From assembly GCA_963843455.1 (NCBI GenBank), contig CAWJKE010000016.1, positions 186,001 through 250,000 on the forward strand: DNA of 64,000 bases, given 5' to 3'. The notes below the pieces were generated by a model, which was given only the letters and a program-made list of their open reading frames with translations, was not told where the DNA came from and searched no databases. The DNA is from CAIQPS01 sp963843455 (GTDB taxonomy: Bacteria; Actinomycetota; Thermoleophilia; RBG-16-64-13). Shown here piece by piece: positions 33,506 through 42,624 of this stretch (position 1 is the first letter of the stretch; each line of letters starts with the position of its first letter). Made by a program: the position numbers and the translations under genes.

Positions 33506-35451
33506 TGGTCACCCCGCCCGACCGTCGCGATTTGTAGAGCGGTCTTGATCTTGCCGGTACGACCGTCCTGGTAGGCAAACTCTGCCTCGACTTCGACGCT
33601 CGTCCGTTCGCCGCTGAGGGCCTGGGTGAGATCGGAGTATCTCTGCCTCAGGACGGCCCTGCGAAGCTTGCGATTACGAGTCAATTCGTACTCGTCTGGG
33701 TCGAACTCCTTGTGCAGGTTGACGTACTTCTCGATTCGCCGGGTATCCGGCAAGTCCTGATTGACGAGGGCTATCTCCTCGCGGATCAATCGATAAATCT
33801 CCGGCTTCTGCGATAGGTCGCCGAAGGTCGTGTACGGAATCTTGTTCTTGTCGGCCCAGTGCCCCGTGTTCTCCGCGTCGAGAATGATCACGGCGGTGAC
33901 AAAGTCACAGTCCTGTCCCGAATGCACCCACGCATCCTTGATGTATGGACTGTGTTTGAGCCGACTTTCGATATCCTGAGGAGCCAGGACATCCCCGCAG
34001 GGCAAAGTGATGAGGTCTTCGACCCGGTCGACGAAGACCAGTTCCTGATCGGCGTTCATGTGGCCCTGGTCTCCGGTGCGGATCCAGCCCTCGTGCATCA
34101 CTTCAGCTGTCATTTCCGGGTCGTTGTGGTAGCCGACGAACACCCCAGGGTGGCGGACGACGATCTCACTCTGTCCGCCGAACATGACCTCCACACCAGG
34201 GTTGATCTTGCCCACCGAGCCGAAGGATTGGACCCCGCCGGCCGCACCGGTGACGGCTCCCGCCTCGGTGGACCCATAGATGCTCTTCAGAGGCACCCTG
34301 AGGCCACGAAAGAAGCGGAATGTCTCGGGAGAAACCGCAGAGCCGTAGGTGTAGCAGACACGGGCGCGAGGCAGACCCAGGCTGTCGCGCACCTGACGGT
34401 AGACGACCAGATCGGCAAACGCATCGAGCAGCCGCAAGTGCAGGCCGGGTGTACGCTTCTCATCCCTGATATCGGCCGTTTTCTGGCCTATCGGCATGAG
34501 CAAACGCGAGGTCGACCGCTTCAAACGGCTGGCGCCTCGCAGCTTGGCCTGGACCTGTCCAGCCTGACTCTCCCACAGCCGCGAGCTGTACAGCGCCACC
34601 CTGGGTGCGATCTCCCGCATGTCTTTCTGCTGAGTCTCGGAGCTTTCCGCATAGTTGACGGTGCCCCCAGAAAGGAGATGACAGCCGAACGCCAACCACT
34701 GTTCGGTTATCCAGGCGGGAGGCAGCGAGCAGGCGAGATCGTCCTTGTGGCTGAGTCCGTCCGCTTCGACGTAGTACTGGGAGTTCGACATCAATGACCG
34801 GTGGCTCTGCAGGGTACCTTTGGGGGCGTCTTGCGTCGCGCCGGAGGTGTACACGATGGCGCAGACATCATCAGCTCTGCCGGCCGCGATGTTCTTTTCA
34901 AACGCGCCCGGGTGATCCGTTTCGTACCGGCGCCCCTTCTCCAGGACATCCCGCAGTCCGGTGAACGTACCCTGGTCGTGCTTGCTGAGACCCTTGTGGC
35001 GCCAGTAGACCACGCTCCTCATGTTGGGCAGCCGGTCGCGGATCTGAACCAGCTTGTCCGCCTGTTCCTCGTCCTCCACCATGGCGAAGTCGGCTGCGCA
35101 GTCGCGCGCGACGTGCTCGATCTCAGCTGCTGAGAGATCGGAATAGAGCCCTACGCTGATGCCGCGGTTGCACTGGGCGGCCATCTCGGCGAAATACCAC
35201 TCAGGAGAGTTGTCTCCTACGATCAGAAGTCTGCTCCCCGGCTCGAAGCCCAGGGATTGCAGGCCTAGGGCCAGGTACTTGACGTTTTCGAAATAGTCCT
35301 GCCAGCTATGCGACTGCCAGATGCCAGAGTGCTTGTAACGCATGGCCTTGCCGCCGGCGCCGAAGCGGGTGCAGTTGTGCTCCAGCCATTTTGGCCAGGT
35401 ATCCAGCTTGACTGTGTCCACTCCCGCCGCCGGCGTCTTCACGACAGCCAC
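33502..35451 (-). CDS. AMP-binding long-chain-type acyl-CoA synthetase in the liv operon
   Basis: A 649-residue ANL-superfamily ligase of the FadD15-like long-chain group. Visible blocks are SRLLIVGDNSPEWYFAEMA, the phosphate loop YTSGATQDAPKGTLQSHR (the usual TSGTTGxPKG with one extra residue and changed Gly), YGSTEAGAVTG, WIRTGDQGHM and VDRVEDLITLPCGDVLAPQ. It should activate a carboxylic acid to its CoA thioester via an acyl-adenylate. It sits between livF and livH, overlapping both (13 and 4 bases), so it is an integral part of the uptake operon. Vectorial activation of an imported aromatic or aliphatic acid is a reasonable reading. Confidence 0.93.
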   Translation of the reverse strand: MAVVKTPAAGVDTVKLDTWPKWLEHNCTRFGAGGKAMRYKHSGIWQSHSWQDYFENVKYLALGLQSLGFEPGSRLLIVGDNSPEWYFAEMAAQCNRGISVGLYSDLSAAEIEHVARDCAADFAMVEDEEQADKLVQIRDRLPNMRSVVYWRHKGLSKHDQGTFTGLRDVLEKGRRYETDHPGAFEKNIAAGRADDVCAIVYTSGATQDAPKGTLQSHRSLMSNSQYYVEADGLSHKDDLACSLPPAWITEQWLAFGCHLLSGGTVNYAESSETQQKDMREIAPRVALYSSRLWESQAGQVQAKLRGASRLKRSTSRLLMPIGQKTADIRDEKRTPGLHLRLLDAFADLVVYRQVRDSLGLPRARVCYTYGSAVSPETFRFFRGLRVPLKSIYGSTEAGAVTGAAGGVQSFGSVGKINPGVEVMFGGQSEIVVRHPGVFVGYHNDPEMTAEVMHEGWIRTGDQGHMNADQELVFVDRVEDLITLPCGDVLAPQDIESRLKHSPYIKDAWVHSGQDCDFVTAVIILDAENTGHWADKNKIPYTTFGDLSQKPEIYRLIREEIALVNQDLPDTRRIEKYVNLHKEFDPDEYELTRNRKLRRAVLRQRYSDLTQALSGERTSVEVEAEFAYQDGRTGKIKTALQIATVGRGDQ

Positions 35452-36233
35452 CGCTTCCGCCGGCGGTAGTGCTTGACATCGCGATAGTTCTTTCGCGCCC
35501 CGCTGGAAGATATCCCCATGTAGAATTCCTTGACGTCCTCGTTATCCCTGAGCTGGTCGGCCGAACCGGTCAGGACGATCCTTCCATTCTCCAGTACGTA
35601 GCCGTTGTCAGCGATTCCCAGGGCTGCTTTGACGTTCTGTTCGACCACCAGCATGGAGACGCCGCGCTCTTCATTGATCCTCTTGATGATCTGGTAGATC
35701 TCCTGGACCGCCAGCGGTGCCAGACCGAGCGACGGCTCGTCTAGCAACATCAAGCGAGGGTTGGCCATCAAGGCCCGCCCGATCACCAACATCTGCTGTT
35801 CGCCACCCGAGAGATAGCCGCTGACCCGTTTGCGATACTCACGGATCCTCGGGAAGTACTCGAACACCATCTCCAGGTCCTTCTTGACACCAGACCGATC
35901 CTTACGCCGGTATGCTCCCACCTGCAGGTTCTCCTCCACGGTGAGGTGCTCAAGTACCCGGCGGCCCTCCATCACCTGGATGATGCCCATGCCGGCGGCG
36001 TCCTCGGGACCGAGGCGGTCGATCCGTTTCTCGTCGAAGTAGATATCTCCGCTGCGGATGTCTCCCTCTTCAGTCCTCAGCAACCCAGAGATGGCCTTCA
36101 GCGTAGTAGTCTTGCCGCCGCCATTGGCCCCTATCAAGGCTACGATCTTGCCATCTCCCACTTCCAGCGAGATGCCGTACAGGACCCGTATCACTCCCTG
36201 GTAGAACACTTCGATGTTGTTGACCTTCAGCAT
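35439..36233 (-). CDS. livF: ABC transporter ATP-binding protein, LivF type
   Basis: A 264-residue ATPase. Walker A is GANGGGKTT (near residue 35), the signature YLSGGEQQMLVIGRAL, and Walker B LMLLDEPSLGLAPL, with the LivF-type switch His region LVVEQNVKAAL. It energises LivHM together with LivG. The C-terminus has an Arg/Lys-rich tail of about 20 residues, and the gene overlaps the acyl-CoA synthetase start. It lies 2 bases after livG. Confidence 0.95.
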   Translation of the reverse strand: MLKVNNIEVFYQGVIRVLYGISLEVGDGKIVALIGANGGGKTTTLKAISGLLRTEEGDIRSGDIYFDEKRIDRLGPEDAAGMGIIQVMEGRRVLEHLTVEENLQVGAYRRKDRSGVKKDLEMVFEYFPRIREYRKRVSGYLSGGEQQMLVIGRALMANPRLMLLDEPSLGLAPLAVQEIYQIIKRINEERGVSMLVVEQNVKAALGIADNGYVLENGRIVLTGSADQLRDNEDVKEFYMGISSSGARKNYRDVKHYRRRKRWLS

Positions 36234-36235
36234 CG

Positions 36236-37087
36236 CTATGCTTGGGTCCCTTCTCCAAGGTAGGCCTTCATTACTGCGGGGTCGGACTGGATGTCGGCAG
36301 GCTTACCTTCAGCGATCTTGCGCCCGAAGTTGAGTACGGCGATCCTATCGGCTATATCCATGACCACACCCATGTCGTGCTCGACCATGACGATGCTACG
36401 AATGCCGTCCCTGAGGACCGGCGTATCGGGATAGGAATCACCCTGACCTTCGTAGACATCGATGACGAAGCGAGCGATGTCTTCCTTCTCTTCCAGGTTC
36501 ATGCCGGCCATGGGCTCGTCCAGCAGGAGGACCTTGGGTTCCAAAGCCAACGCCCTTCCCAACTCCACTCTCTTGCGGAGGCCGTACGGCAATGCTCCCA
36601 CCACTTGTTTGCGGATAGACTGGATCTCGAGAAAGTCGATTATCTCTTCGACGGTCTGACGGTGCTTGATCTCCTCGCGGCGAGACCAGCCAAAGTAGAG
36701 GGCCCCGGTCACGAAGTTCTGCTTCATGAACACGTGCCGGGCGGCCATGATGTTGTCCTGGGTGCTGAGTCCCGTATACAGCTCAATGTTCTGAAAACTT
36801 CGGGCGATACCCATCCGGGCCAGTCTGTCCGGCCTCTGACGGGTGATCTTGTCTTGCTGAAAATAGATCTCGCCCTTCTGGGGCTTGTAGAAGCCGCTGA
36901 TACAGTTCAGAAGGGCGGTCTTCCCGGCGCCGTTGGGCCCGATGATGGCCAGAATCTCATCAGTGCGAATATCGAGGCTGACGTCCGAAAGCGCATTGAC
37001 ACCGCCGAACGACAGAGAGACATCTTCAATCCGGATGACGGTGCTCTTCTCGCTCTTGGTCAGGCTCGGTTCAGCCGCGATCGCCAT
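36236..37087 (-). CDS. livG: ABC transporter ATP-binding protein, LivG type
   Basis: A 283-residue ATPase, the first gene of the operon. Walker A is GPNGAGKTA (near residue 52), the LivG-type signature LPYGLRKRVELGRALA, and Walker B VLLLDEPMAGMN, followed by MVEHDMGVVMDIADRI. The family insertion between Walker A and the signature contains FQNIELYTGLS and RHVFMKQNF. The first 15 residues are polar and extend beyond the usual start. It energises LivHM with LivF. Confidence 0.95.
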   Translation of the reverse strand: MAIAAEPSLTKSEKSTVIRIEDVSLSFGGVNALSDVSLDIRTDEILAIIGPNGAGKTALLNCISGFYKPQKGEIYFQQDKITRQRPDRLARMGIARSFQNIELYTGLSTQDNIMAARHVFMKQNFVTGALYFGWSRREEIKHRQTVEEIIDFLEIQSIRKQVVGALPYGLRKRVELGRALALEPKVLLLDEPMAGMNLEEKEDIARFVIDVYEGQGDSYPDTPVLRDGIRSIVMVEHDMGVVMDIADRIAVLNFGRKIAEGKPADIQSDPAVMKAYLGEGTQA

Positions 37088-37383
37088 CGGTCCCCCCTCT
37101 GCAGCAGCGCAAAATACGCCGCACCCCAGACGTGAGTCTAGAGAGATTTCGACACCAATGCAATAGCTATGCGTAATGTGTATGGTTCAATAGTTCTATG
37201 CATTGAAAGGTCCTTGGCACCCTTATTCTCTGCCATGTCGTCCCCCTTTCTCAGTCGGATGGCTCAAGCATGGCGGGGCGTAGCAGACGGCGCTAGACGC
37301 TGCCCCGAGTCGACCGAGCGCCCCCCGGCGCCGATCCGCGAGCAGGCAGGGCTAAACGAGCCTCACGAGGTCGCCAGCAGGTC
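37088..37383. other. Promoter region of the liv operon with a short direct repeat
   Basis: This gap holds no gene. Close to livG, two similar 18-base stretches begin CAATAG and contain TATGC (37161-37178 and 37188-37205), 27 bases apart. Their spacing near the liv promoter would suit a dimeric regulator. The rest, toward the MMPL gene's 3' end, shows nothing recognisable. Confidence 0.35.
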
Positions 37384-39768
37384 TCAGGCGCTGTCGGGGA
37401 CGGGCCGTGAAGGCGGCGGGTCCAGGCGGCCCGCTCGGTCAGGCTCCGTCGGCACCACGCCCTGCCTCTTGAGCTCGGTCATGAGCTTGTCGCCTTCCAC
37501 ATCCAGGTTGGGCAGAAGGCGATCGAGCCATTTCGGCAGCCACCAAGCCCGCACTCCGAGCACAGCCATGACCGCGGGAACGAGGGTCATGCGGACGATG
37601 AAGGCATCGATGACGATCCCCGCCGCCAGGGCAAAACCCATCTGCTTGATCATGACGTTGTCCCCGAAGATGAACCCGGTGAAGATGGACACCATGATCA
37701 CCGCTGCCGCCACGACCACGCGGCTGCTCTGGTCGAAGCCGTCGATGACCCCGGCGACGCCGCGGTGCCCGTGAACGTGCGATTCACGCATGGAGGAGAC
37801 CAGGAAGACCTCGTAGTCCATGGCCAGCCCGAAGAGTATCCCGGTGATCATGATGGGGATGAAGCTCACCAGCGGTCCCCCGGTGTCGAAGCCGAAGAGC
37901 TCCCTGAACCATCCCCATTGGAACACGGCGATGGTGAGGCCAAAGGTGGCGAGGATGCTGAGAAGGAATCCCAGCGTGGCCTTGATGGGGACGGCGATGG
38001 ACCTGAAGACGAGCAGCAGCACCACCAGGGACAGCCCCAGGATGATCGCGATGTAGAGGGGGAACACGCCGGCGAGCTTGTCGGACACGTCGATGATGAT
38101 GGCCGTGATCCCGGTGACTCCGAGCTTCACGCCGTAGGTCTGCGACACACCCGCTTGGGGGTCGCGAAGCTTCTGCACAAGATCCTTGGTCTGAGCATCG
38201 CTCGGACCCGTGTCGGGGATGACGTTCAGGATCCCCATACTGCCGGATTCATTGACACTCATGGGCAATACCGCGGAGACGCCCTCCAGCGCCTGCAGAT
38301 CGGCGATGACACCGCCCAGGGTCTCCTGAGTGATGGGCTTGGAGGCATCGAGGGGTTCGACCACGACCAGGAGCGGACCATTGAAGCCCTCACCGAAGCC
38401 CGCGGCGACGGCCTCGTAGCTCTGTCGCGAATCGCTGTCCTTGTTGGCGGTGGCGCCGGACGGAAAGCCCAGTTCCATACTGCCGATGGGTATGGCCAAG
38501 ACGCCGAGCAGTACCACGATGCCGACGATGACCGGCTTGCGGAACCTCACCACGTGGCTCACCCAGCGGTGCGCGAATCCCCGGTGCTCCTTCTCTATGC
38601 GCACTCTGCCCTTCTCCCGGGCCTTCCGCGAACAGATGCGTTCGCCCACCAGCCCGAGCAGAGCCGGCAGTAGGGTCAGAGCGACGAGCACAGCCACCGC
38701 GACTGTCGCCGCGGCCACCAAGGCCATGGTGGTCACGAAGCCCATCCTGATGATCGCCAGCCCACAGAGGGCGATGATGACGGTGAGACCGGCGAAGAAC
38801 ACCGCGCTCCCGGCGGTGCCCACCGCCCGGCTCGCGGCGTCCTTCGCGCTCAAGCCTTGGGAGAGGACAAGACGGCGCTGACGATTGACTATGAAGAGGG
38901 CGTAGTCGATGCCTACGGCCAGCCCGATCATAAGAGCCAGAGTGGGAGTGGCCGAGTTCAGATCGATGACATTCGAGAGGGCGTACGCTCCGCCCACTCC
39001 TATGCCCACGCCTATGAGCGCGGTCACGAGCGGAAGCCCGGCCGCGGTCACGGAGCCGAGCGTGATGATGAGAACGAATGCCGCTACGACCAGCCCGAAG
39101 ACCTCATTGAGGCCCATGGGAGGCTCCATGGCCCGGAGCGAATCGCTGGGCAGCACGGTGATCCCGGTACCGTTCTCGGCGGTATCGGCCGCGGCTATGA
39201 CGGCATCCGTGACGCCGGCGGGCAGGGATTGGATCTGCTCGGTGAATTGGAACTGGAACAAAGCCACGCTGCCGTCGGCGGAGACCAGGACTCCGGGCAC
39301 GGGAGCGCCGTCGACCATCAGTGGACCGTACGGCGGCGCTTCGCCGGCGGCCGGTGATGCTGCGTCGGTGGCGGCCGGCTGCTCCGCAGCGCCGTCGCTC
39401 TCGGCCGGAGCCGGAGCGCTACCCGCCGCAGGGGCGAAGTCGGCAGGGTTGATGACATGATCCAGGGCGTAGACGCCCTCGACGGCCCCGCGAATGGCGG
39501 CCATCCGTTCCGAGGTCCCAAGGCTTTCGCCATCCGGGGCTACGAAGATCACGCTTCCCTGACCCCCGGAAGCCTCGGGCAACTCTTTGGTCAATTGGTC
39601 CAGCACCCGCTGAGAGTCGGTGCCCTCGATCCTCATCTCCGAACTGACGCTCACCCCGTTTGTGGCCAACAATGCCACCACGATCCCCAGAGCAACGAGC
39701 CAGCCCGCGATGAAGTACCACGGCCTGCTGTAGGCGGTTCGGCCTATCTTGTACAGAAACTTGGACAT
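37384..39768 (-). CDS. MMPL/RND-family exporter
   Basis: A 794-residue protein with two repeated halves. Each half has one helix, a large extracytoplasmic loop, and five more helices. Family motifs are GIDYALFIVNRQRR (half one) and GLAMDYEVFLVSSMRESH (half two), both holding the Asp-Tyr pair of the proton relay. The first loop contains a Ala/Pro/Glu-rich insert (about residues 110-145). The C-terminus has a cytoplasmic tail of about 40 residues. Such proteins export lipids, drugs or pigments driven by the proton gradient. The TetR regulator 60 bases upstream on the same strand probably controls it. Confidence 0.93.
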   Translation of the reverse strand: MSKFLYKIGRTAYSRPWYFIAGWLVALGIVVALLATNGVSVSSEMRIEGTDSQRVLDQLTKELPEASGGQGSVIFVAPDGESLGTSERMAAIRGAVEGVYALDHVINPADFAPAAGSAPAPAESDGAAEQPAATDAASPAAGEAPPYGPLMVDGAPVPGVLVSADGSVALFQFQFTEQIQSLPAGVTDAVIAAADTAENGTGITVLPSDSLRAMEPPMGLNEVFGLVVAAFVLIITLGSVTAAGLPLVTALIGVGIGVGGAYALSNVIDLNSATPTLALMIGLAVGIDYALFIVNRQRRLVLSQGLSAKDAASRAVGTAGSAVFFAGLTVIIALCGLAIIRMGFVTTMALVAAATVAVAVLVALTLLPALLGLVGERICSRKAREKGRVRIEKEHRGFAHRWVSHVVRFRKPVIVGIVVLLGVLAIPIGSMELGFPSGATANKDSDSRQSYEAVAAGFGEGFNGPLLVVVEPLDASKPITQETLGGVIADLQALEGVSAVLPMSVNESGSMGILNVIPDTGPSDAQTKDLVQKLRDPQAGVSQTYGVKLGVTGITAIIIDVSDKLAGVFPLYIAIILGLSLVVLLLVFRSIAVPIKATLGFLLSILATFGLTIAVFQWGWFRELFGFDTGGPLVSFIPIMITGILFGLAMDYEVFLVSSMRESHVHGHRGVAGVIDGFDQSSRVVVAAAVIMVSIFTGFIFGDNVMIKQMGFALAAGIVIDAFIVRMTLVPAVMAVLGVRAWWLPKWLDRLLPNLDVEGDKLMTELKRQGVVPTEPDRAGRLDPPPSRPVPDSA

Positions 39769-39828
39769 GCTGAAGTCGTTCTCCTTGCTGAGGGGTGTCG
39801 CAGCGACTGGCGCTGACTGGGGTATCGG

Positions 39829-40440
39829 CTAGAAGCCGCTACGAAAGTAGGTGAAAGTGGTGTCGAGGAACTCGGTGAAGGTCACGGCTCGCGACTCGGC
39901 GGTGGCCGGCTGTCCCGGGGGCAGGACGTCGATGCTCCCCTCGAAGAGCAGCGAGATGGCCCCGTAGACCGCGGCGAGTAGCACGAGGATGTACTGGTCG
40001 GAGTAGCGTCCTTTGTCGAACTCGCTCCACGCTTCCAGCGTCGTCTGGCGCATACGTCTCACCGCGGCGAGAATGTGCGGCCCCAGGGCGGGATGCTCCC
40101 GGCAAAGCGAGACGAGCCCGCGCGCTCGGTCGAACATCTCGACACTCATCTGGCCGCGGAGCAACTCGTGCATGGCGTCGAGCAGGGACGTGCCCTCGGG
40201 AAGGCCGGCGATGAAGGCTGCCACACGCGTGTCGGCTCCGCCGAACAGGACCGACGTCACCGCCTCTTCCTTGCAGGAGAAGTGGTTCGCGAACGTCCGG
40301 TGGGCGTAGCCTGCTCGCTGCGTCACATCGGCTATGACGAACCCATCCAAGCCGCGCTCCAGCGCCAGCTCAAAAGCCGACGCCGCCAGGGCCTGCGCGG
40401 TGGCCTCCTTCTTGATCTCTCTCAATCCTCGCTCAGTCAT
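39829..40440 (-). CDS. TetR/AcrR-family transcriptional regulator
   Basis: A 203-residue regulator. The N-terminal helix-turn-helix is LEREGLDGF-like: ALERGLDGFVIADVTQRAG followed by YAHRTFANHFSCKEEAV (residues about 20-60), the canonical TetR DNA-binding region. The C-terminal two thirds is all-helical ligand-binding. The start is ATG 40440 inside a longer frame. Its gene precedes the MMPL exporter by 60 bases on the same strand, and nested palindromes lie immediately upstream, so autoregulation of a tetR-mmpL operon is likely. Confidence 0.92.
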   Translation of the reverse strand: MTERGLREIKKEATAQALAASAFELALERGLDGFVIADVTQRAGYAHRTFANHFSCKEEAVTSVLFGGADTRVAAFIAGLPEGTSLLDAMHELLRGQMSVEMFDRARGLVSLCREHPALGPHILAAVRRMRQTTLEAWSEFDKGRYSDQYILVLLAAVYGAISLLFEGSIDVLPPGQPATAESRAVTFTEFLDTTFTYFRSGF

Positions 40441-40465
40441 GAGCGGGGATACTACTCTATCGCTG

Positions 40466-40508
40466 CCCAAAAGGCAATATTGCCGTATGCGCATTAATGG
40501 CTTTTGGG
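40466..40508. promoter_or_regulatory. Nested palindromes upstream of tetR (operator candidate)
   Basis: A perfect 12-base palindrome GGCAATATTGCC (40473-40484) lies 33 bases upstream of the tetR start. A wider pair, CCCAAAAGGC (40466-40475) and GGCTTTTGGG (40499-40508), is inverted with one mismatch. Position and symmetry fit a TetR operator shared with the divergent-side promoter. Confidence 0.5.
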
Positions 40509-40533
40509 TAGACTGCCGCAGTGTCCGAGAAGG

Positions 40534-40977
40534 CTACCGGCTGTGTTCGATGGCAGAGAGGCTTCTGCGCAGATCGCGCCCGATGATCCACTTGCCGGCC
40601 AGGGCCATAGCGGCGGCGGCGAGCCGCCCCCGGGCATTCCGGCCCTTGTGCACGACGACCAGGTCGATGTCCGTGCCGCCGTCGGAGCGCGGGGTGAGGG
40701 TGTAGACCCAGCCGCTACCCGCGCTCCAGGTGTTGCTGTCCACCGTGGTCAGTCGCACCACATTCGGCTGCGACCAATCATAGCGGAGTCGCTCCCAGAC
40801 TCCAGCCGCCGAACCCTCGGTCACGTCTGCCCAGGTGTTCCCTTGGTCGTGGACTCGGACCGAGTCCTCGTGACTGTAAGCAAAGATCTTGCCCCTCCCC
40901 GGGCCGAAGTTGGTGAGAGCAGCGATGAAGCGCTCGGGAGGAACGTTCGTGCTCCGCTTGAGGTGAATGGTTGCCAT
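40534..40977 (-). CDS. SRPBCC-family protein
   Basis: A 147-residue helix-grip-fold protein: IHLKRSTNVPPERFIAALTN opening, VWERLRYDWSQPNVVRL, WSAGSGWVYTLTPRSDGG and the long C-terminal helix with MALAGKWIIGRDLRRSL. These proteins bind or process small hydrophobic molecules. The start ATG 40977 fits the domain; a longer frame to 41166 adds unrelated residues. It lies upstream of tetR on the same strand, separated by 93 bases including the palindromic operator candidate. Confidence 0.8.
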   Translation of the reverse strand: MATIHLKRSTNVPPERFIAALTNFGPGRGKIFAYSHEDSVRVHDQGNTWADVTEGSAAGVWERLRYDWSQPNVVRLTTVDSNTWSAGSGWVYTLTPRSDGGTDIDLVVVHKGRNARGRLAAAAMALAGKWIIGRDLRRSLSAIEHSR

Positions 40978-41646
40978 AAGGGCCCTTTTCAGAGCACCGA
41001 CCATCTTCTTATGTTGGTACCCGGAACAGTCAAGTTGCCCTACTTGCGTATGCGTCCTCGTCGCGAGCACGCACGGATGCACTAGGCGCAGAGGGCGTCT
41101 CCAGGACCGCCGGCAACTAAGGGAGTTCGACCGAGAGGTGAGCATCATTGAACGGGCAGCGACCATACCGATGCTCTAGTTGGAGCCACTTTCAGCATCC
41201 CCGAAAGATGGGAGCATTTGGCTCAAGAACGGGTATCTCTCGCGATTTCCTCCCCAGTAACAAACCTGAAGACCCGAAGCGATTCCGAGCTGCTATGCCC
41301 CCGGCGCGGGACCGGAAGCTAGAGGGGAGGTCCCCACCTCCCACGCCCCGAAGCTGACCTCCTCGTCTGCCTGAGTGGAAAACCGGCGCCGCAGTGATAG
41401 GTTAAGAACTTGCGTCGGGGCGGCGGCCGGCCAGGCCCAGATAGGCCCAGGAACCGGAGCCACTGTCGCCCAGGTGCTGGAGCCGCGTCCCGAAGTGTCA
41501 CACACCTACCGGAGCCACAGTGTCAAATATCTACCGGGACCGCACACACGCATTGGCTGTCAGGTTGGCTGTCAACCGGCTGCAGCCCTGGTCCCAGAGG
41601 CGCTATCAGAAGGCAAAAATCCCGCCAGATGCAGGGGCTTTCTTAA
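40978..41646. other. Intergenic region carrying a dispersed repeat
   Basis: The 669 bases hold no convincing gene; open frames are short and not family-like. The notable content is the repeat copy at 41458-41537 and, after it, a second AGTGTCAA...CTACCGGG copy of its 3' half. The stretch ends at tRNA-Lys(TTT). Confidence 0.5.
41458..41537. repeat. Dispersed repeat, copy 2 (with duplicated 3' half)
   Basis: It aligns with 29922-29990 over about 45 bases. The 3' half, AGTGTCA plus about five bases plus CTACCGG, occurs twice in this copy (near 41494 and 41519), and a further AGTGTCAA...ACCTACCGG lies at 41756 just after tRNA-Lys. The element is not an intact insertion sequence: no transposase and no terminal inverted repeats are visible. 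Confidence 0.55.
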
Positions 41647-41719
41647 TGAGCCGTGATGGACTCGAACCATCGACCATCGGATTAAAAGTCCGGTGCTCTA
41701 CCAACTGAGCTAACGGCCC
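41647..41719 (-). tRNA. tRNA-Lys(TTT)
   Basis: A 73-base cloverleaf: acceptor GGGCCGT/ACGGCTC, D arm GCTC AGTTGGTA GAGC, anticodon loop CTTTTAA (anticodon TTT), and T arm GATGG TTCGAGT CCATC, with discriminator A. Part of its sequence (41658-41684) is duplicated at 23625-23651. Confidence 0.95.
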
Positions 41720-41770
41720 ACATGGGAGGGTTGGATTTTAGCCCCAGCCCCTCCTAGTGTCAACGCACAC

Positions 41771-42622
41771 CTACCGGGCAACCTGCCAGGACTGCGCCCT
41801 CGCGACCGTGAGCATCCTTCGCAGTTCCGCGACGGCGCCATCGGGATCCGCCGCCGTGTCCACCCATCCCACGATGCCGGCCGGACGCCCGCCCAATACC
41901 GCCACCCTTCCAGCCAAGCTGACCGCTTCGCGGATATCGTGGGTCACCAGGACCCAGGTGGCGGGGTGATGGGTCATCACGCCTCGCAGCCACTCCTGCA
42001 GATCGCCCCGAGTAAGCACGTCCAGCCCGGCGAAGGGCTCGTCCAGAAGCACGAGCCCGCGACCCAGGATCAAGGTGCGGGCAAGCGCCACCCGCTGGCA
42101 CATGCCACCGGAGAGTTGGTGCGGATACGCGTCCAGAGCGTCACCCAGCCCGAACTCCACCAGATGGGCCTCAGCTCTCTCGCGCGCCCAGGACCGACAT
42201 GAAGCCCGGGTCTCTCCAGGGCACCGGGGCCGGGCGACGATCGCAGCCAGGGCGGCATTGTCACGGGCGGTCTTCCAGGGCAGCAGCAGATCGCGCTGGA
42301 ACATGTACGCCGCGTGCCGTGACGTACCGGGGACCGAAGGCGAAGCCACGGCCTCGCCGTCCACAATCACGTGGCCGCCCCGAGGCCGCAGCAGGCCGGC
42401 CAAGCCGTGGAGCAGGGTGGTCTTGCCGCTCCCGCTGGCACCGACGATGGCCACCCGCTCGCCCGGCGCAAGCGACAGATCTACGTGCTCCACCACCGGC
42501 GGGCGTCCGTCATAACCGAGGGTGAGGTCCGCGGCCATGAGGCGGGCGCCTGCGCGGACGCCGACGTCCGCGGCCGACGGGGCCGCGCCCGGTCCAAGCC
42601 GGCGTTGGGCGACGCCCCTCAT
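41771..42622 (-). CDS. ABC transporter ATP-binding protein (TauB/SsuB/ThiZ-like)
   Basis: A 283-residue ATPase of the nitrate/taurine/HMP group. Walker A is GASGSGKTT (near residue 64), the signature HQLSGGMCQRVALART, and Walker B LVLLDEPFAGLD, followed by LVTHDIREAVSLA. The first 28 residues are Arg/Ala-rich; an inner ATG at 42538 would remove them but cuts the first strand, so the upstream ATG, 2 bases after the preceding stop, is preferred. It energises the permease and binding protein encoded just upstream. All three follow a cobalamin riboswitch. Confidence 0.9.
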   Translation of the reverse strand: MRGVAQRRLGPGAAPSAADVGVRAGARLMAADLTLGYDGRPPVVEHVDLSLAPGERVAIVGASGSGKTTLLHGLAGLLRPRGGHVIVDGEAVASPSVPGTSRHAAYMFQRDLLLPWKTARDNAALAAIVARPRCPGETRASCRSWARERAEAHLVEFGLGDALDAYPHQLSGGMCQRVALARTLILGRGLVLLDEPFAGLDVLTRGDLQEWLRGVMTHHPATWVLVTHDIREAVSLAGRVAVLGGRPAGIVGWVDTAADPDGAVAELRRMLTVARAQSWQVAR

Positions 42623-42624
42623 CG

